64,000 bases of DNA, taken from assembly GCA_003508835.1 (NCBI GenBank), contig PUFA01000077.1, positions 2,556,001 through 2,620,000 on the forward strand. Reading direction: 5' to 3'. Position 1 is the first letter of the stretch, and every line of letters starts with the position of its first letter. The notes beneath the pieces are model-generated. The model did not search any database. It was given only the letters and a program-made list of their open reading frames with translations, and was not told the origin of the DNA. Shown here piece after piece: positions 44,936-56,170 of the stretch. The stretch is from Eonycteris spelaea (taxonomy: Eukaryota > Chordata > Mammalia > Chiroptera > Pteropodidae). A program made the position numbers and the translations under genes.

Positions 44936-45884
44936 AATAATATATACTGTTATAGCGACTGCTGTTTTTATTTTTAGAGGCTAGGAGGACGACTAAGTAA
45001 AAAAAAATTTAATTATTGCTATAAAATATTAAAAACAGATAATTTCCTGGCAAATATAGCCATATTTTTTTCTTGATTTGTAAGTATTTTTAGAAGCGGA
45101 ATCGATTTTCCTCCACTTCAAAAAGTTCAATGTTTGGCCAATGAATTCCAATTACATTTAAGTAAATATGCTTACATTTTAGAATTTCACTTCATTTCTT
45201 GGTAATCAGAAGGTATTACTCAGATAGACTGTCATTTCTACCATCATTACCTTAAAATCTGTTTCACTGGCTCAGATGTATAAACCTTATGTTTCAGGGT
45301 AAGATGTCACTCTCAGTCTACTAACAAATAACGTACAAATTACAAATACTTTAAATAAACGTGATTACCATAAACCCATTTCTTTCACACATGTACTAGT
45401 GTCCACAGGGTTTAAACATTTTGGTAAAGGAAGAATCGCTTTTCATCAGACAATCAAATGTGAGTCTCACTACAAAGTGAAAGAGATCTTAGCAGTGGGA
45501 ATTGACATAGCTTCATAAGTACTCTTTACACTTCAGAGTAAAAGTCATTCTGCTTTCAGTGGTTGGGTCAAATTTGAATAGGGGATGGGGGAGGAACACA
45601 GGAATTAGGATTAGCAGTTTGTGCCCTGACAAGTCCACCTGGGAAAGAGACAAGTAACCTCCAGAATGTAGAACTCATTTGGGACTTTCTCCATTCCTCT
45701 TAAGGTGCCATGCGTTTGAGTTTTCCGTCTCTGAGTCTCATTCCTTCCCAATGTTTTGCAAAAATAACTGAGTAGCCTGGGCCGGGAAGACGATGTAACA
45801 GAAATTGCAGACCTTTGACTCTGGGACAGGCCTTCTCTGCTGCGGACTCTGACCTATCATAAACGAACCCCTTCGAGCTGCTGT
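44936..45884. other. AT-rich unique sequence
   Basis: No repeat family recognised. Has many AT-rich homeodomain-like motifs, for example attccaattacatttaagta near 45145. Possibly conserved noncoding DNA, by composition only. Confidence 0.3.
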
Positions 45885-45995
45885 CAATGGATAGTAACAG
45901 CAGCTACCTCCTAGGGTTGTTAGAGATGAGATGGACTGATGGCACAGTGCTAGGCACTTAGTGAGACACCCACCACTGATGTCAGCAGTTATGAA
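45885..45995 (+). mobile_element. MIR 3'-half fragment
   Basis: 'agctacctcctagggttgtt' then 'cacagtgctaggcacttagt' matches the MIR 3' half. Confidence 0.65.
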
Positions 45996-46984
45996 AAGCT
46001 GTTTGGGGACCGCTTCATATCCTTAATGGATCCTCCAAACTCTGCACGGCAATAATATTTGTCTTTTTAAAATATTGGAACAGAAACGCCCCACTCAGTA
46101 GCAGCATCCTATTTGTGAGAGAGTCCTAGCAAAGACAAGGGGAGTCAGCAGCCATATACCTTCACAGCATTAAAGCAATCATCATTAAACGCTGTGGTGT
46201 CCAGTTCAACTCGTGAAATAATAAGTATTACATACAGCCCAAATAGTAGTACTTTCCCTCAACCATGGACAAGTGGCACTCAGCAATGAAGTTCTCTAGC
46301 TAAATTACCAAGTTAGGATGGGGCAATTCTGAAATAGTTGATTACTGCATCTAAGCTTTATGGGTGTCCTTGTGAACTGTTGAAACTGATGAAATAAGTA
46401 CAAAACGCAGCATAGTACTGGTACAATTATGGGAAAATCCTTCCCTGAGCTGTCTGCGGTCATTCCGCATTTCTCTGCAGAAAGATTAAAAAGCCATTGC
46501 ATCTCGTGCCCAGAAAAGGCACTAACAATATTCACCTTCTCTAAGATATTTGACATAGGGACTTCATAGAACAATTTATTTCATTATCAAATTTGACCCT
46601 TAAGAGGAAAAGATATGTTTTAGAAGACTGGTACCCTCTTTTATGCTTAACTCAGACTGGGGGGAATCCCCCTCCAAAAAACCCCCAAATAATCAACAAA
46701 ACACACACACACACACAAAAATCCCCCCGAACCAACAGTGGTTCATAGCACAGAACCACTAAGAAGACCAGACAAAGCGGTGCCACAATAGTCTGAAATT
46801 TATCTTCTTGGTTTGTAATCAGTTCCTGAGAAGCCCAGAGGGCAGAACAGATCAGCATTTGTGCTTTGGCATAAGACAGATCCCACAGCTCTGTGTTTTT
46901 AGCCAGTTTCTGGCCTTCCGTAAGCTGTGCTTTTCCCTTGGGAAATTCTAGATGGTGGATGGTAGTCATAGGACCTTCTTTAAA
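45996..46984. other. Unrecognised sequence with a short (AC)n
   Basis: An (AC)9 run lies at 46700-46717. The window's longest minus-strand frame (46652-47134, 160 codons) runs through this repeat and into MIR sequence, so I do not call it a gene. Confidence 0.4.
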
Positions 46985-47075
46985 GGGTTGCTGTGAGGTT
47001 CTGGTTAAAATGTGAATGTGAATTATTCCTTTCAATCCTCGCGACAACTCCGCTGTAAGTGTTCTGTAAATGGCA
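46985..47075 (-). mobile_element. Possible MIR fragment (antisense)
   Basis: 'attattcctttcaatcctcg' then 'cgacaactccgctgtaagtg' resembles antisense MIR. Confidence 0.45.
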
Positions 47076-47089
47076 GCCATTTTCCATAA

Positions 47090-47325
47090 TTCTGTTCTGC
47101 CTCTGCAACTTAAAATCTTTGTGACCTTGGGCAAGTTACTTAACTTTCAGGTGCAGCTGTTTCCTCACATGCAAAAAGATGATGGCTAATGATCACACCC
47201 TACCTTACTGAATTATTGGGTGGAATGAAAGAGTTACGTATGGTGTGCTTATCAGACATATGGGCAGTCTTCTAGGTGTTAGCTGCTATTATCATTATTA
47301 CTATGACTACTGTGACTATTTTAAG
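47090..47325 (+). mobile_element. MIR SINE
   Basis: 'tctgcctctgcaacttaaaa', 'ctttgtgaccttgggcaagt' and 'tacttaactttcaggtgcag' are close to the MIR core. The 3' part is more diverged. Confidence 0.8.
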
Positions 47326-48069
47326 AATCAATCAAGTCCATAAGAGAAGACTGAGGGAGCGATGCTCCCAGGGCTGTGGTCTTAATAGCTACATCTTGTC
47401 AAACTGATGATATGATGGAGGCTTTGGACTTGCCGTTGCTTTTTCCAGCTGTGGTGCCTTAGAAGCCTTGTCTACGGTCTATGGGTGGGCCAAGATGAGC
47501 CACCTGAGGTTACATCACAATGCCACTCAAATATTTCTATATGAGAGGGACTAGAGGGTAAGAAAGAAGAGGCAGAGGCTGGAAACTGCTCAGGCCTTCC
47601 AGTTTTGTAGGGCATTGATTTGGGGACTTCTGTGTGTTTTTTTTTGTGATGAACTTTTCTTTTTTAGCATTCTATTTTATTATTAGTTTCCAGTACGTAG
47701 TACATTAATTAGACATTTATACAGTTTATATAACAATTTGCCTGGGACTTACGATGTTTTTGCTCAATAAGGTATTTTTTGTTATTATTAAAACCATATA
47801 ATTTCACAATTAAGTGTAAAGATTTAAGAAAACCCAGCAAAATATTGTTCTTTTTTACCTTCTGTTTTTTCTCTCCCTCCCTTCCCTCCTTTCCTCTCTC
47901 CCTCAGTTTCAATATATCGAAAGCTTCAAAGAACAAGAGTAGTCAAGCCCTTTCTCAAACTCTAACATGTTTCGACACCACCTTCCCTCCAAAAGTCTTC
48001 CTTGACCAAGATTTGGGCTGTGGGAGCCCATGATTTGGTGATTTGTCCAAAAAAGCATCAGAAAACCAA
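47326..48069. other. Unrecognised sequence with a CT-rich tract
   Basis: A pyrimidine tract (ctctccctcccttccctcct-type) lies at 47848-47905. A weak L2-like stretch lies near 47970-48010. No gene is recognised. Confidence 0.4.
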
Positions 48070-48280
48070 GTGGTAAACACATGAGCTCTCTAGTGAGAGA
48101 CACGCACTGCTTCAACCCCCAGCTCCAGAAATCCTAGCTTGAGCTTCTGTTTCCTCATCTGTAAAGTGGGGTAATGATAATACCCTGCTCACAGAACCGC
48201 TGGCAGCGTTACATGAAATCATGCAGCTGACATTTTAGTAGTGCCCGGCATGTAGAAAAGGATCATACAGGCTAGCTAAT
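48070..48280 (+). mobile_element. MIR SINE
   Basis: 'cttgagcttctgtttcctca', 'tctgtaaagtggggtaatga' and 'taataccctgctcacagaac' match MIR. Confidence 0.75.
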
Positions 48281-48349
48281 AGATTTTTTTTCCCTCAAGC
48301 TTTAGAATTACAGCATCAGAAAGCTAGTACTCAAGTCAGAGAGAATTTT

Positions 48350-48475
48350 CCTTTTTTTTTTCTCACTGTGGTAGGAATATACATAAAATTTACCGTTTGA
48401 ACCACTTTTAAGTGTACGGTTCAATGGCATGAAGCGCATTCACATTGTTGTGCAGTCATTATTTCCCCTTACTTT
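48350..48475. mobile_element. Possible old L1 3' fragment
   Basis: 'tacataaaatttaccgtttg', 'aaccacttttaagtgtacgg' and 'ttcaatggcatgaagcgcat' resemble a common L1M 3' segment ('aaattcaccctttaaagtgt' type). Confidence 0.5.
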
Positions 48476-48644
48476 GTGAGACTCTGAATCCCACTTATGA
48501 GTTGCCCAGAGTCACATGGAGCCCTGGAAGCTGCATCGCCCACCCCTGCAGATTTCCCTGGCATTCGGAAGGGTCTCTTTCTCCTCTCATGCAAGTTTCA
48601 CAGTGAGGAGTGAAGTTGGGAATATAATTACAGCATTCGTTTAG

Positions 48645-48885
48645 TCAACATATTTATCCCATAAATATTTATTGAACATTTACCATGGAAGGGACGCATG
48701 CAAGAAATCCGCAAAGAGAATGTCAGTTATTCCTTACAACAGCCATACTGATATTTAGTTGGTATTATTTTTTTTACTTCATAAATGAAGCCATGAAGGT
48801 CCAGGGAGATTGGTAGCTGACCCAAGGCCACAGAGTTTACTAAATAGTGGACATGGGATTCAATACTAGGGGTGTATGACTTCAA
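48645..48885 (-). mobile_element. MIR SINE (antisense)
   Basis: 'ataaatatttattgaacatt', 'taccatggaagggacgcatg', 'cataaatgaagccatgaagg', 'acccaaggccacagagttta' and 'gacatgggattcaatactag' follow antisense MIR. Confidence 0.7.
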
Positions 48886-49124
48886 GAGATTTTGGGCAAA
48901 TCTGGGGACAGAGCTTGTTAAGGTTTGTTAGGGATAAGGATTATTTTTTCCTTAAGCTATAACAACATAATATCAATATGGTGTACTAGATCTTTTGTTA
49001 CTGTGGGAAAAAAGAAACAGAATCCTCTGTGAACTAAGGGTACCTGAAGTGGAAGAGGAATTAGGTCTCATGTTTATAGACTGAGAATGTTGTTGAATTA
49101 TCATATGAGGGTATTCTTGAGCCA

Positions 49125-49212
49125 TGGGGATGGGAATGGTGATGGTGGTGATGATGATGATGATGATGATGATGATGGTGCTGATGGTGGTGATGAAGAT
49201 AATGCTGATAAC
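49125..49212. repeat. (GAT)n / (GGT)n microsatellite
   Basis: gatgatgatgatgatgatga core with degenerate ggtgatggtgctgatggtgg flanks. The overlapping frames give poly-Asp or poly-Ile and are not genes. Confidence 0.9.
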
Positions 49213-49249
49213 TACCAACCATGGAATAGCTATTATATATTGGTTTCTA

Positions 49250-49400
49250 TATTAGGTATATTCATTCATGTAATACTTGCTGGACATCTTCTCTGTTTTA
49301 GGTACTGAGAACATAGAAGTAAGACATAAAAACAAGAATCCTCATGGAATTTACAATCTAATGAACAACAAAGAGGTTAAATAAATAATTGAATATGTTA
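49250..49400 (-). mobile_element. L2 LINE 3'-end fragment (antisense)
   Basis: 'attcattcatgtaatacttg', 'ctggacatcttctctgtttt' and 'cctcatggaatttacaatct' match the antisense L2 end. Confidence 0.65.
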
Positions 49401-49404
49401 TCCT

Positions 49405-49525
49405 AATCCTCAAAACAATCACATGAGGTTCAAATGATGACCATAATAACAAAACTACTACTATACTTCTAGTACCTACTATGTGTCAGACATTCTCCTG
49501 GGGTGCTTTACAAAGTATGTTGTTC
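49405..49525 (-). mobile_element. MIR fragment (antisense)
   Basis: 'tagtacctactatgtgtcag' then 'acattctcctggggtgcttt' resembles the antisense MIR 3' end. Confidence 0.45.
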
Positions 49526-50119
49526 TACAGATAACACAAGCTGAATGAGCATCAGTTTCCCCATAACACATATGGGTTTATCCTATACCAAAGGCTTTAT
49601 ACCATATTCTCCTCTCTTAGGCTGAGCTCTGGCTTCATTTTCTATCTAGACCATCTGTTCCTTCCCATCCTAGGTTTGGAGTCCAATATCCTCGGCTAGA
49701 ATACAAAAAGGTCTGGGTGCTTATTTTCTAGCAGGCACCAGGTCTCTGCGGGTAAGAATACCTTCTTTTCCTTCTAGCCAACATAAGGGGAAGAATGGAA
49801 TCCTAGCTGGACCATCAGCTATGAACTGCCTCATGGAGGCTGTGTGTATAAACTAGGTGTCCTCATCTTCTTCATTCTAAGGAGCCCTGGATGAGATGTC
49901 ACCTCCATAGGGGCTGGGCTTTGGAGCTAATTAGGCATGATCTTGGTCTTCTTTTGCATGAGTCAGTATTATCTCTGCTTCCCTGATTTCCCTATGAAAG
50001 CCAGTGATCAATTCATGGGCTAAGAATAATATCTAAAATTTGTGTACCTCCTTTCAGCTTACATACCACTTTCTCAGAGATTGTCTCAGTTGATCCCCAT
50101 AAAAACCCTGTAGAATATT
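49526..50119. other. No recognised feature
   Basis: A weak antisense MIR-like patch may lie at 50035-50119. Otherwise nothing is recognised. Confidence 0.35.
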
Positions 50120-50417
50120 TTATTTCACAGATGAAACTCAAATAGTCCTGTAGAAAGGCCCACGTAGCGAGAAGCTGAGGCCTTCCGCCAACAGCCATGG
50201 GAGTGATGCTGGAAGCAGCTCTTTAAGCTCTGGTCAAGTCTTCAGATGACTGCAGCCTGGCTGACACCTTGACTGCGACTTCAGGAGCATCTCTGAGCCA
50301 GAAACACCCAACTAAGTCACTCCTGGATTTGTGACCCTCATAAGAGGTAATAACGCTTGTTGTTGTAATAGCTAAGCTTTGGGGTAACTTGTTAGGCAGC
50401 AGTGGATAACTAACACA
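50120..50417 (+). mobile_element. MLT1-like solo LTR, 3' part (ERVL-MaLR)
   Basis: Very close to the MLT1 consensus: 'aaggcccacgtagcgagaag', 'ctgaggccttccgccaacag', 'tcaagtcttcagatgactgc', 'agcctggctgacaccttgac', 'tgagccagaaacacccaact', then 'cgcttgttgttgtaatagct' and 'ggcagcagtggataactaac'. The 5' part is missing or too diverged. Confidence 0.9.
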
Positions 50418-50429
50418 AACTTTAAGAGC

Positions 50430-50680
50430 ATAGAAATTCCTCTTAGGAATCAGATGGCTCGGGATCTGCATTCCAAGTTATTAGCTTTGTAACCTTGGGC
50501 AACCCATTCCATCTTTCTATGCCTCAATTTCCTCACCTGCAAAATTGAGGTAATAATAGTCCTTATGCCTTAGGTCCCCCCCTGCTCCAGAGTAAATGAA
50601 ATGAAGCTCATTAAACACAGTACTTGGCACATGGTAAGCAGTATTTGAAAGCTATAATTATTATTGCTCTTATAATCTCT
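50430..50680 (+). mobile_element. MIR SINE
   Basis: 'agctttgtaaccttgggcaa', 'tatgcctcaatttcctcacc', 'tgcaaaattgaggtaataat' and 'agtacttggcacatggtaag' follow MIR well. Confidence 0.85.
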
Positions 50681-51599
50681 CGTGCTCATTTGGCAAACAT
50701 TTGAAATACTGATTCTTTTTAAAGTACCGACTATAAGCCTTGCTCAATTGGATTATGTAAAGAAAATCTTTTTATGAGGAAGACATGCTCTGTCAGAGAA
50801 CACAGGTGTTGCCTGCTGTTGCCTGTGGTGCTGAGGCACATGCCAAGATTAAAAAGTCCTAACCAACCAGCAGCAAAGAGAGCTGACTCTTTGTCCACAA
50901 AATGCTGAGCAGCATTTTGTAATGTAATTAAGATTACACTGAAGAACGAGTCCTCTATCACAGCATCATTCAATCACCTTCTCCTTTGCCAATGGGAGCT
51001 GAGAGCTTGGCTTCACCTTCCCCTATAAACAATCACCTGATCTCCAGCTATTAGTCCAATCTGTGGGATAGCAGTCATTGGCTTTAGGGGCCACAGTCTA
51101 ACATTTCTCTTAAATCTGTCTTTTTATGGTCTGCACTGTTATCAAAAACCGCATACTAATTTTCTGAAAACAACATATTCTGATGTGAGAGTGATTAGAC
51201 GTTTTTCCTACTTTCCATTCTTCACGTTTCCAAGTTTTTGTTCCTTTTGGCCCCATGGTTCTTCTGTCTCTGTGATCTGAGGGCAGGTTTGGAAGACAGC
51301 TCACCTTAAAAACCATAGTTTGTCTGTAGTCACTGCCTTCAGAATAGGACTTGTTATGGAAACTTATCTCACACAATAGCATTGAAAGAGATGAATTACC
51401 CCTTCACAAACTGGCGCTTCTGCCTTTTTTGAGAAGACTATTGGCTTGCTTTTTAGACCAAAATGACAGGTCAATTCGGACTTCCTAAAAACCTATGTTC
51501 AATGTGACTCTCTCATCAGGTGGTGGATGACTCTCTCATGGAGAAGATGACTGTACCTTGTTGGAAACAATCCTGATCTCTTAATAAGCCCCATGGGGA
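50681..51599. other. Unique sequence; possible conserved noncoding element
   Basis: No repeat recognised over 0.9 kb. 50900-50940 contains 'aatgctgagcagcattttgt' (an inverted aatgctgagcagcatt) followed by 'aatgtaattaagattacac', a cluster of homeodomain-type core motifs. Function is inference. Confidence 0.35.
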
Positions 51600-51815
51600 T
51601 ATTGCTGGGAGACAAGGAACTTGATTGTTGATGTTAGCTTAGCCCCCAATTAGCTACATGAACTTGGGCAGGTCACACTACATCTGAGCCAAATAAGTTT
51701 CCTTTTCTATAAAATGAGGAGAATAAAATCTGCTTCACCTAGTTTCTTTTTTTTAAATAAAGATCACATGAGATGATATCAACAAAAGTACTCTGAAAAT
51801 AATAATTTTAAGGAC
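51600..51815 (+). mobile_element. MIR SINE
   Basis: 'agctacatgaacttgggcag', 'gtttccttttctataaaatg' and 'aggagaataaaatctgcttc' match MIR. A T-run interrupts the 3' half. Confidence 0.7.
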
Positions 51816-51849
51816 CTTCAATTCACGTAAACATTCCAGTTGTAATAAA

Positions 51850-53050
51850 AAACTCTATAAATCAAGTTTAGCCAGCACATTCTCCCAATACAAAAGAAAA
51901 CAATGTCATATGAGATATATGCACCATAAGTGTAAATAAAACTATATACACAAAAATACTAAGAATTTATGTTTGGCATAATATAGAAAGTTAGCACAAA
52001 ATGATAGATTGTCAAAATAGGTACTGTCAAAAACCTCAAAGTTTGAATATATCTTGAATCTGCAAGAAAATAAATAAACAAACATATAAACAGAAAAGGA
52101 GGCAGGAAACCTCTACCTGAAATAATCTAAAGGTCTGAACGGGATCATCTTAGAATGGGGAAACCTCACTGGCTAAGAAGTATTTGGAGCTATGTCTGAT
52201 TATCAGAAAATGCAAGTTAAAACAGCCAGAGATCACTTTATACCCATCAGACTGGCCAAAATTAGAAATCTGGATAATACTACACTCCCCAAAGAAAATA
52301 CACACTGGTTCACCATTATGCGCTGCAATACGACAGCACTTAGTAAAATCAGACATGAAGGTGTCTTATTACCCTGGCATCTCCATCCTCGGTCTAGAGC
52401 AGATAAATTCTTCCCAGGTCTTTGTATGAGGCAGCCCTAGTGTATGTGACTAAGACAGTAGTTAAGTAAAATGTGATGGAATATGAAGCGACAATTAGGA
52501 CCGTGGACTAGATATAAGCACAGCTACATGGCTGATTTCAAAACAGTGTTGAGTGAAAAAGAAGAAACTGAGGCCTATAACACAATATCATTTGTATGAA
52601 TTACAAATACATCCACACTCAGAACAACAGTGTATATTAATGGCCTGTCAAATCCACTGGAATTTTTGCTTAAGTGGGTGGAGATTGGAAATAAAACTGG
52701 AAAAAAAAAAAAAAGAGAGAGAGGAAAAATCCACAAGGGTCCCTTAAAAGAGTTGCAAAAATTATGTTCCACAAACCAAGCAGTACAGCTAACTAAACCC
52801 CGAGCACCTCAGGTCTAAAATGAAAGCCTGCATGCAGTATATGATTTCATTTTTATAAAAAACTATACACCCAGATATATAGACATGTAAAAGATGAAAA
52901 GCATTTGTAATGAAATATTAACAGTGATTATTTCTGGGTGCTGGAATTGGATATAATTCTTATTTTCTTATTTTGCTTATTTGTATATTCTAAGCCTTTC
53001 TACAATGGACCTACATTCCTTTTGTACAAAGGAAAACAACTTTGATTAAA
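51850..53050 (+). mobile_element. L1ME-type LINE 3' end
   Basis: It follows an old L1 3' UTR over about 1.2 kb: 'cagaaaatgcaagttaaaac', 'actttatacccatcagactg', 'gccaaaattagaaatctgg', 'caatatcatttgtatgaatt', 'gattatttctgggtgctgga' and 'tacaatggacctacattcct'. It is cut by an A-run with a GA tail (52699-52720). It is non-coding; the small frames at 52184-52440 are remnants. Confidence 0.8.
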
Positions 53051-54379
53051 AATCCTAAACATCTGTGTTATGTTTTTCTGTTTTAGTAACCTGTACACAT
53101 ATGCATGGAGTAAAGTGTTGAATACTTGTGTCCCTGAAAGATGACTTAAAAGTTCTTTTTCTCAGATGTTCTGATGAAAATGGAGAGGTGTGAAACTTTA
53201 AAGAGCTGAGTCTTTGGCACTTGTATTTACCAAAAGAAACTGCCTATTCTGCATGAAGACAGAGAAAATGGCTCAGAGGGGCAATGATTTTCTTTTGTTG
53301 GCTTTCCCAAGAAACTCAAGAGTGTATGATTAAAAATGTCTCTAAGAGCTGCTAGGCCTCCCCTCCACCTTGTTAAAAATCCACTGGCAAGGAACACTTA
53401 AAATTTCTGCCCTTCTCCCATTCAGGTGTTAAAAAATGTCACTGGCTTTGTTTTGTAATCTTTGGGATTTTGGAACATTTGTAGTCCTTTCAATGGGGTG
53501 GTCCTTTTTGAACATTTTTGCAAGGGGAAAAAAAAATCCATTCGCATTTATATATGAGATGAATGTGTTATTAATTATGATTATTTTAACAGCTGACATT
53601 AGAATTTTTCTGAGGGAGGGGACTATTTTTGTGCAATAGCATTTTTTTTTTCATGAGCTCTACAGGGTGGAAGGAAACTAGTAGTCAAAAACCATAAAAG
53701 ATGATGACAAAATGTCCTGGATGAGACAGTGAGAAGAATTTCATTTTGTTACCAAAAGGAAAGTGGGGCAAACACTGGAGAAGGGGAGGGAAGAGAGTAT
53801 AACGAGAGGGACCAAGAGGAAGTAAAAAGGTCTGAAGGAGTAACCAGGTAATAGCCCTGTGTGGGGTTTTATTCACGGCAACTTCGAAAGAGAAATGTGA
53901 AGTTGTCTGAGCCCTATAAAGAACTTCTCTTCCCCATGATGCATTTTCAGTATGGACTGGTTTATTTTCAGAAACAGGAGAGGAGACTGGCTTTTCTATT
54001 GTGGAGGCGAGTCCAGAGTCAGAGAACCCCGAGGACATTTCCATACCTCAGAACCCACCGCCCATACCTCAGAATCCACTGCAATCCTGACTGTCACACT
54101 CATCTCATCTCATGCTTCAGAGGGACCACAGCTGACAGCTGTTTATGTTCCACTTCACCAGGAGAACAAAACCAGGGCACGCCAAAATGTGCAGGTAACC
54201 GCTGTTTTGGGAAACTGGACAAGTTATCAGAGATTGCTAGGTAGACTCAAGCTCCTGCGCTTAGACGCTGTGAGGCCAGGATTGCTTCTCTTTTAACAGT
54301 GAGTTTCAACAGCCTGGATCACTCAAAGATTGGAATTATGGCACTAAAAATATTAGGCATTCCAATAATGGAGGGAAGT
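53051..54379. other. Unique or unrecognised sequence
   Basis: No repeat family recognised. A 17-base direct repeat lies at 54041-54078. Two overlapping plus-strand frames (53861-54244 and 53952-54296) have no motif. The T-run at 53641-53651 is unremarkable. Confidence 0.4.
54041..54078. repeat. 21-base period direct repeat
   Basis: ccatacctcagaaccca (54041-54057) recurs as ccatacctcagaatcca (54062-54078), with one mismatch. Confidence 0.9.
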
Positions 54380-54610
54380 CACAGCAACTGACCGTGTACT
54401 GTCCCAGCCGCATTACACAGCTCATTTTATTTAACCCTATCATAATCTTGGGAGGTGAGTATTATTAGCCCGAGTGTACACAGCAGGGGGCTGCACTCGG
54501 AGAGATTAAATCACTTGCTCAACATTTCATAGAGTTAAGAAGTGCCGGTCCCAAAGTTTGACCCAGACCTGTTTGCAAAATCTGGTCTCTTTCTATTCTG
54601 TTATACTCTT
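54380..54610 (-). mobile_element. MIR SINE (antisense)
   Basis: 'attttatttaaccctatcat', 'tgggaggtgagtattattag', 'gagagattaaatcacttgct' and 'aacatttcatagagttaaga' follow antisense MIR. Confidence 0.75.
54480..54493 (+). promoter_or_regulatory. CTCF-like motif in a MIR
   Basis: acagcagggggctg matches the CTCF core pattern CCASYAGRKGGCRS at 12 of 14 positions. It lies within an antisense MIR. This is a sequence match only. Confidence 0.25.
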
Positions 54611-55034
54611 TCTTTTGAAGGAACAATCAAAAGATATATAGCAGCTGCCTTCGAGGAATATTTTATAAAAAAGGGCTGACTGAGAAACCATTATCTTGAT
54701 ATTTCCATCATTTCTTCTGGTGATATGTTCGGACATTTATCACAGAATCTTCAACTTGGAAGGGAAGCCTCAGAGGGCCTCTATAGAAGAAGAATTTTCT
54801 CAGACCAGGGTGGCCACGGGTGGGGTTTGAGGGTATATTTTTATTGCGAAAAGATAACCCACAATAAGGGAAATGGAAATCTACTTTAGCAGAAGAATTC
54901 ATATAATGGGAGGGTGAGAAGTAGCTGCAGGAGGCAGCCGGCATGGAGGTGGGGCTGCGGAGCTCAAGTGGGAAGCATGGACAACAGTAGGAATGAACAC
55001 AGGTGTGTTCTTCAGCTCCAAGCACGCTCAGTTC
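54611..55034. other. No recognised feature
   Basis: No repeat family or gene recognised. Confidence 0.4.
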
Positions 55035-55175
55035 CCTTCAGCTAAGCAAATGTGTGTTGATGATCTAGTCTGCATACATCAAGCACTACGTTACATACCA
55101 GGAACCCAAAGATCTATATGGCAGGGGGTGCATGACCATTAGGAGCCTGGTCTAATTGGAAAGTATAGTTGGTGG
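55035..55175 (-). mobile_element. L2 LINE 3'-end fragment (antisense)
   Basis: 'gtgtgttgatgatctagtct', 'ataccaggaacccaaagatc' and 'ggagcctggtctaattggaa' resemble the antisense L2 end. Confidence 0.5.
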
Positions 55176-55614
55176 GCCTCGAAGTATCTTTTATCTCTTC
55201 TCCCCTCCTACAAGGACCTAATCTTTTCCGCCGTGGAATCTTAGCCAATTATTATACTCCCATCTCTTCTGCACTCATGGTTGGTTTAGGGATAGGCACT
55301 GAATAAGTCTTTTACTGATTTAGTTGGTAAAAACTCAGCTTTTGTCTGCTGGTGAGAAGAGAAATTATTTCTTCCAATTTGGATATCAATGAGAAAATTT
55401 GCTAGGAGCTGTCGTGATACCACGAGGGACCAGTGTGATGGTAAAGCAGGAACACAAGAAAAAAAAATGAAGCCCAAGGATCCTATGAACCTCTGGCACA
55501 AACTATACCTGAAGCCTGATACCTCTTTTCATTTATGTGGACCAATATATTCCAGTTTGTGCTGGATTTTCTGTAACATGCAGCAAAAATCATTATTTAA
55601 GGAGAAATAAAAAC
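55176..55614. other. No recognised feature
   Basis: No repeat family or gene recognised. Confidence 0.4.
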
Positions 55615-55930
55615 AGATCATTCCAATGGTGAGTGCTATAATAAATATATGAACAGACTGATGGGGGATTTTAGAGGAGAAGCAGTGATCTTGATTTTGG
55701 AATACTGGGAACAGTTTCTAAGGAAGTGATGATTTAATGGAGCTTTGAAGGAAGTTGGTTGAGGAAGGAGTTTCAGGTAGAGCAAACAGCATGAGTGCAG
55801 GCACAGAGGCATGAACTTTATGATATTTGTGAGGAAATTCAAAGAGTTCAGTATTACAAGATAAAGTGCAAAGCTTGGCTGGCTGGCAATGTGGCTGGAG
55901 AGACGCTGGGTTTCACTCAATAGGTAAAAA
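55615..55930 (-). mobile_element. L2 LINE 3'-UTR fragment (antisense)
   Basis: 'ggagctttgaaggaagttgg', 'agagcaaacagcatgagtgc', 'aggcacagaggcatgaactt' and 'caatgtggctggagagacgc' follow the antisense L2 3' UTR. The minus-strand 100-codon frame here is a by-product. Confidence 0.75.
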
Positions 55931-55994
55931 GTAGACATGGTTTATAGTTGTAAAATGAAGGATACCATTAACAGAGGAAAGAAGCTCACTTAGG

Positions 55995-56170
55995 AGGATT
56001 CATTAATTCACACTCGCTCATTATGCCAAATGGTGCTAGGTGCTCATGTGCAATGAATGATAAGGAAAGTGGACACGGTCCCTGCCTTCAAGGAGCTTCC
56101 TGTTGCTTGAGATTACTGTAGAAGTTCAGATAAGAGATGGTAAGAGGCAGAATGAGACAGTGTCTTTGGA
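55995..56170 (-). mobile_element. L2 LINE 3'-end fragment (antisense)
   Basis: 'ggtgctaggtgctcatgtgc', 'gtggacacggtccctgcctt' and 'caaggagcttcctgttgctt' match the antisense L2 end. It lies 3' of an L2 piece in the same orientation. Confidence 0.7.

Noticed and set aside
46652..47134. 160-codon minus-strand open frame, one of the longest in the window
   Set aside because: It runs from antisense MIR sequence through unique DNA into an (AC)n repeat that gives Val-Cys repeats. There are no splice sites, no family motif and no promoter; a frame of this length is expected by chance in 64 kb.
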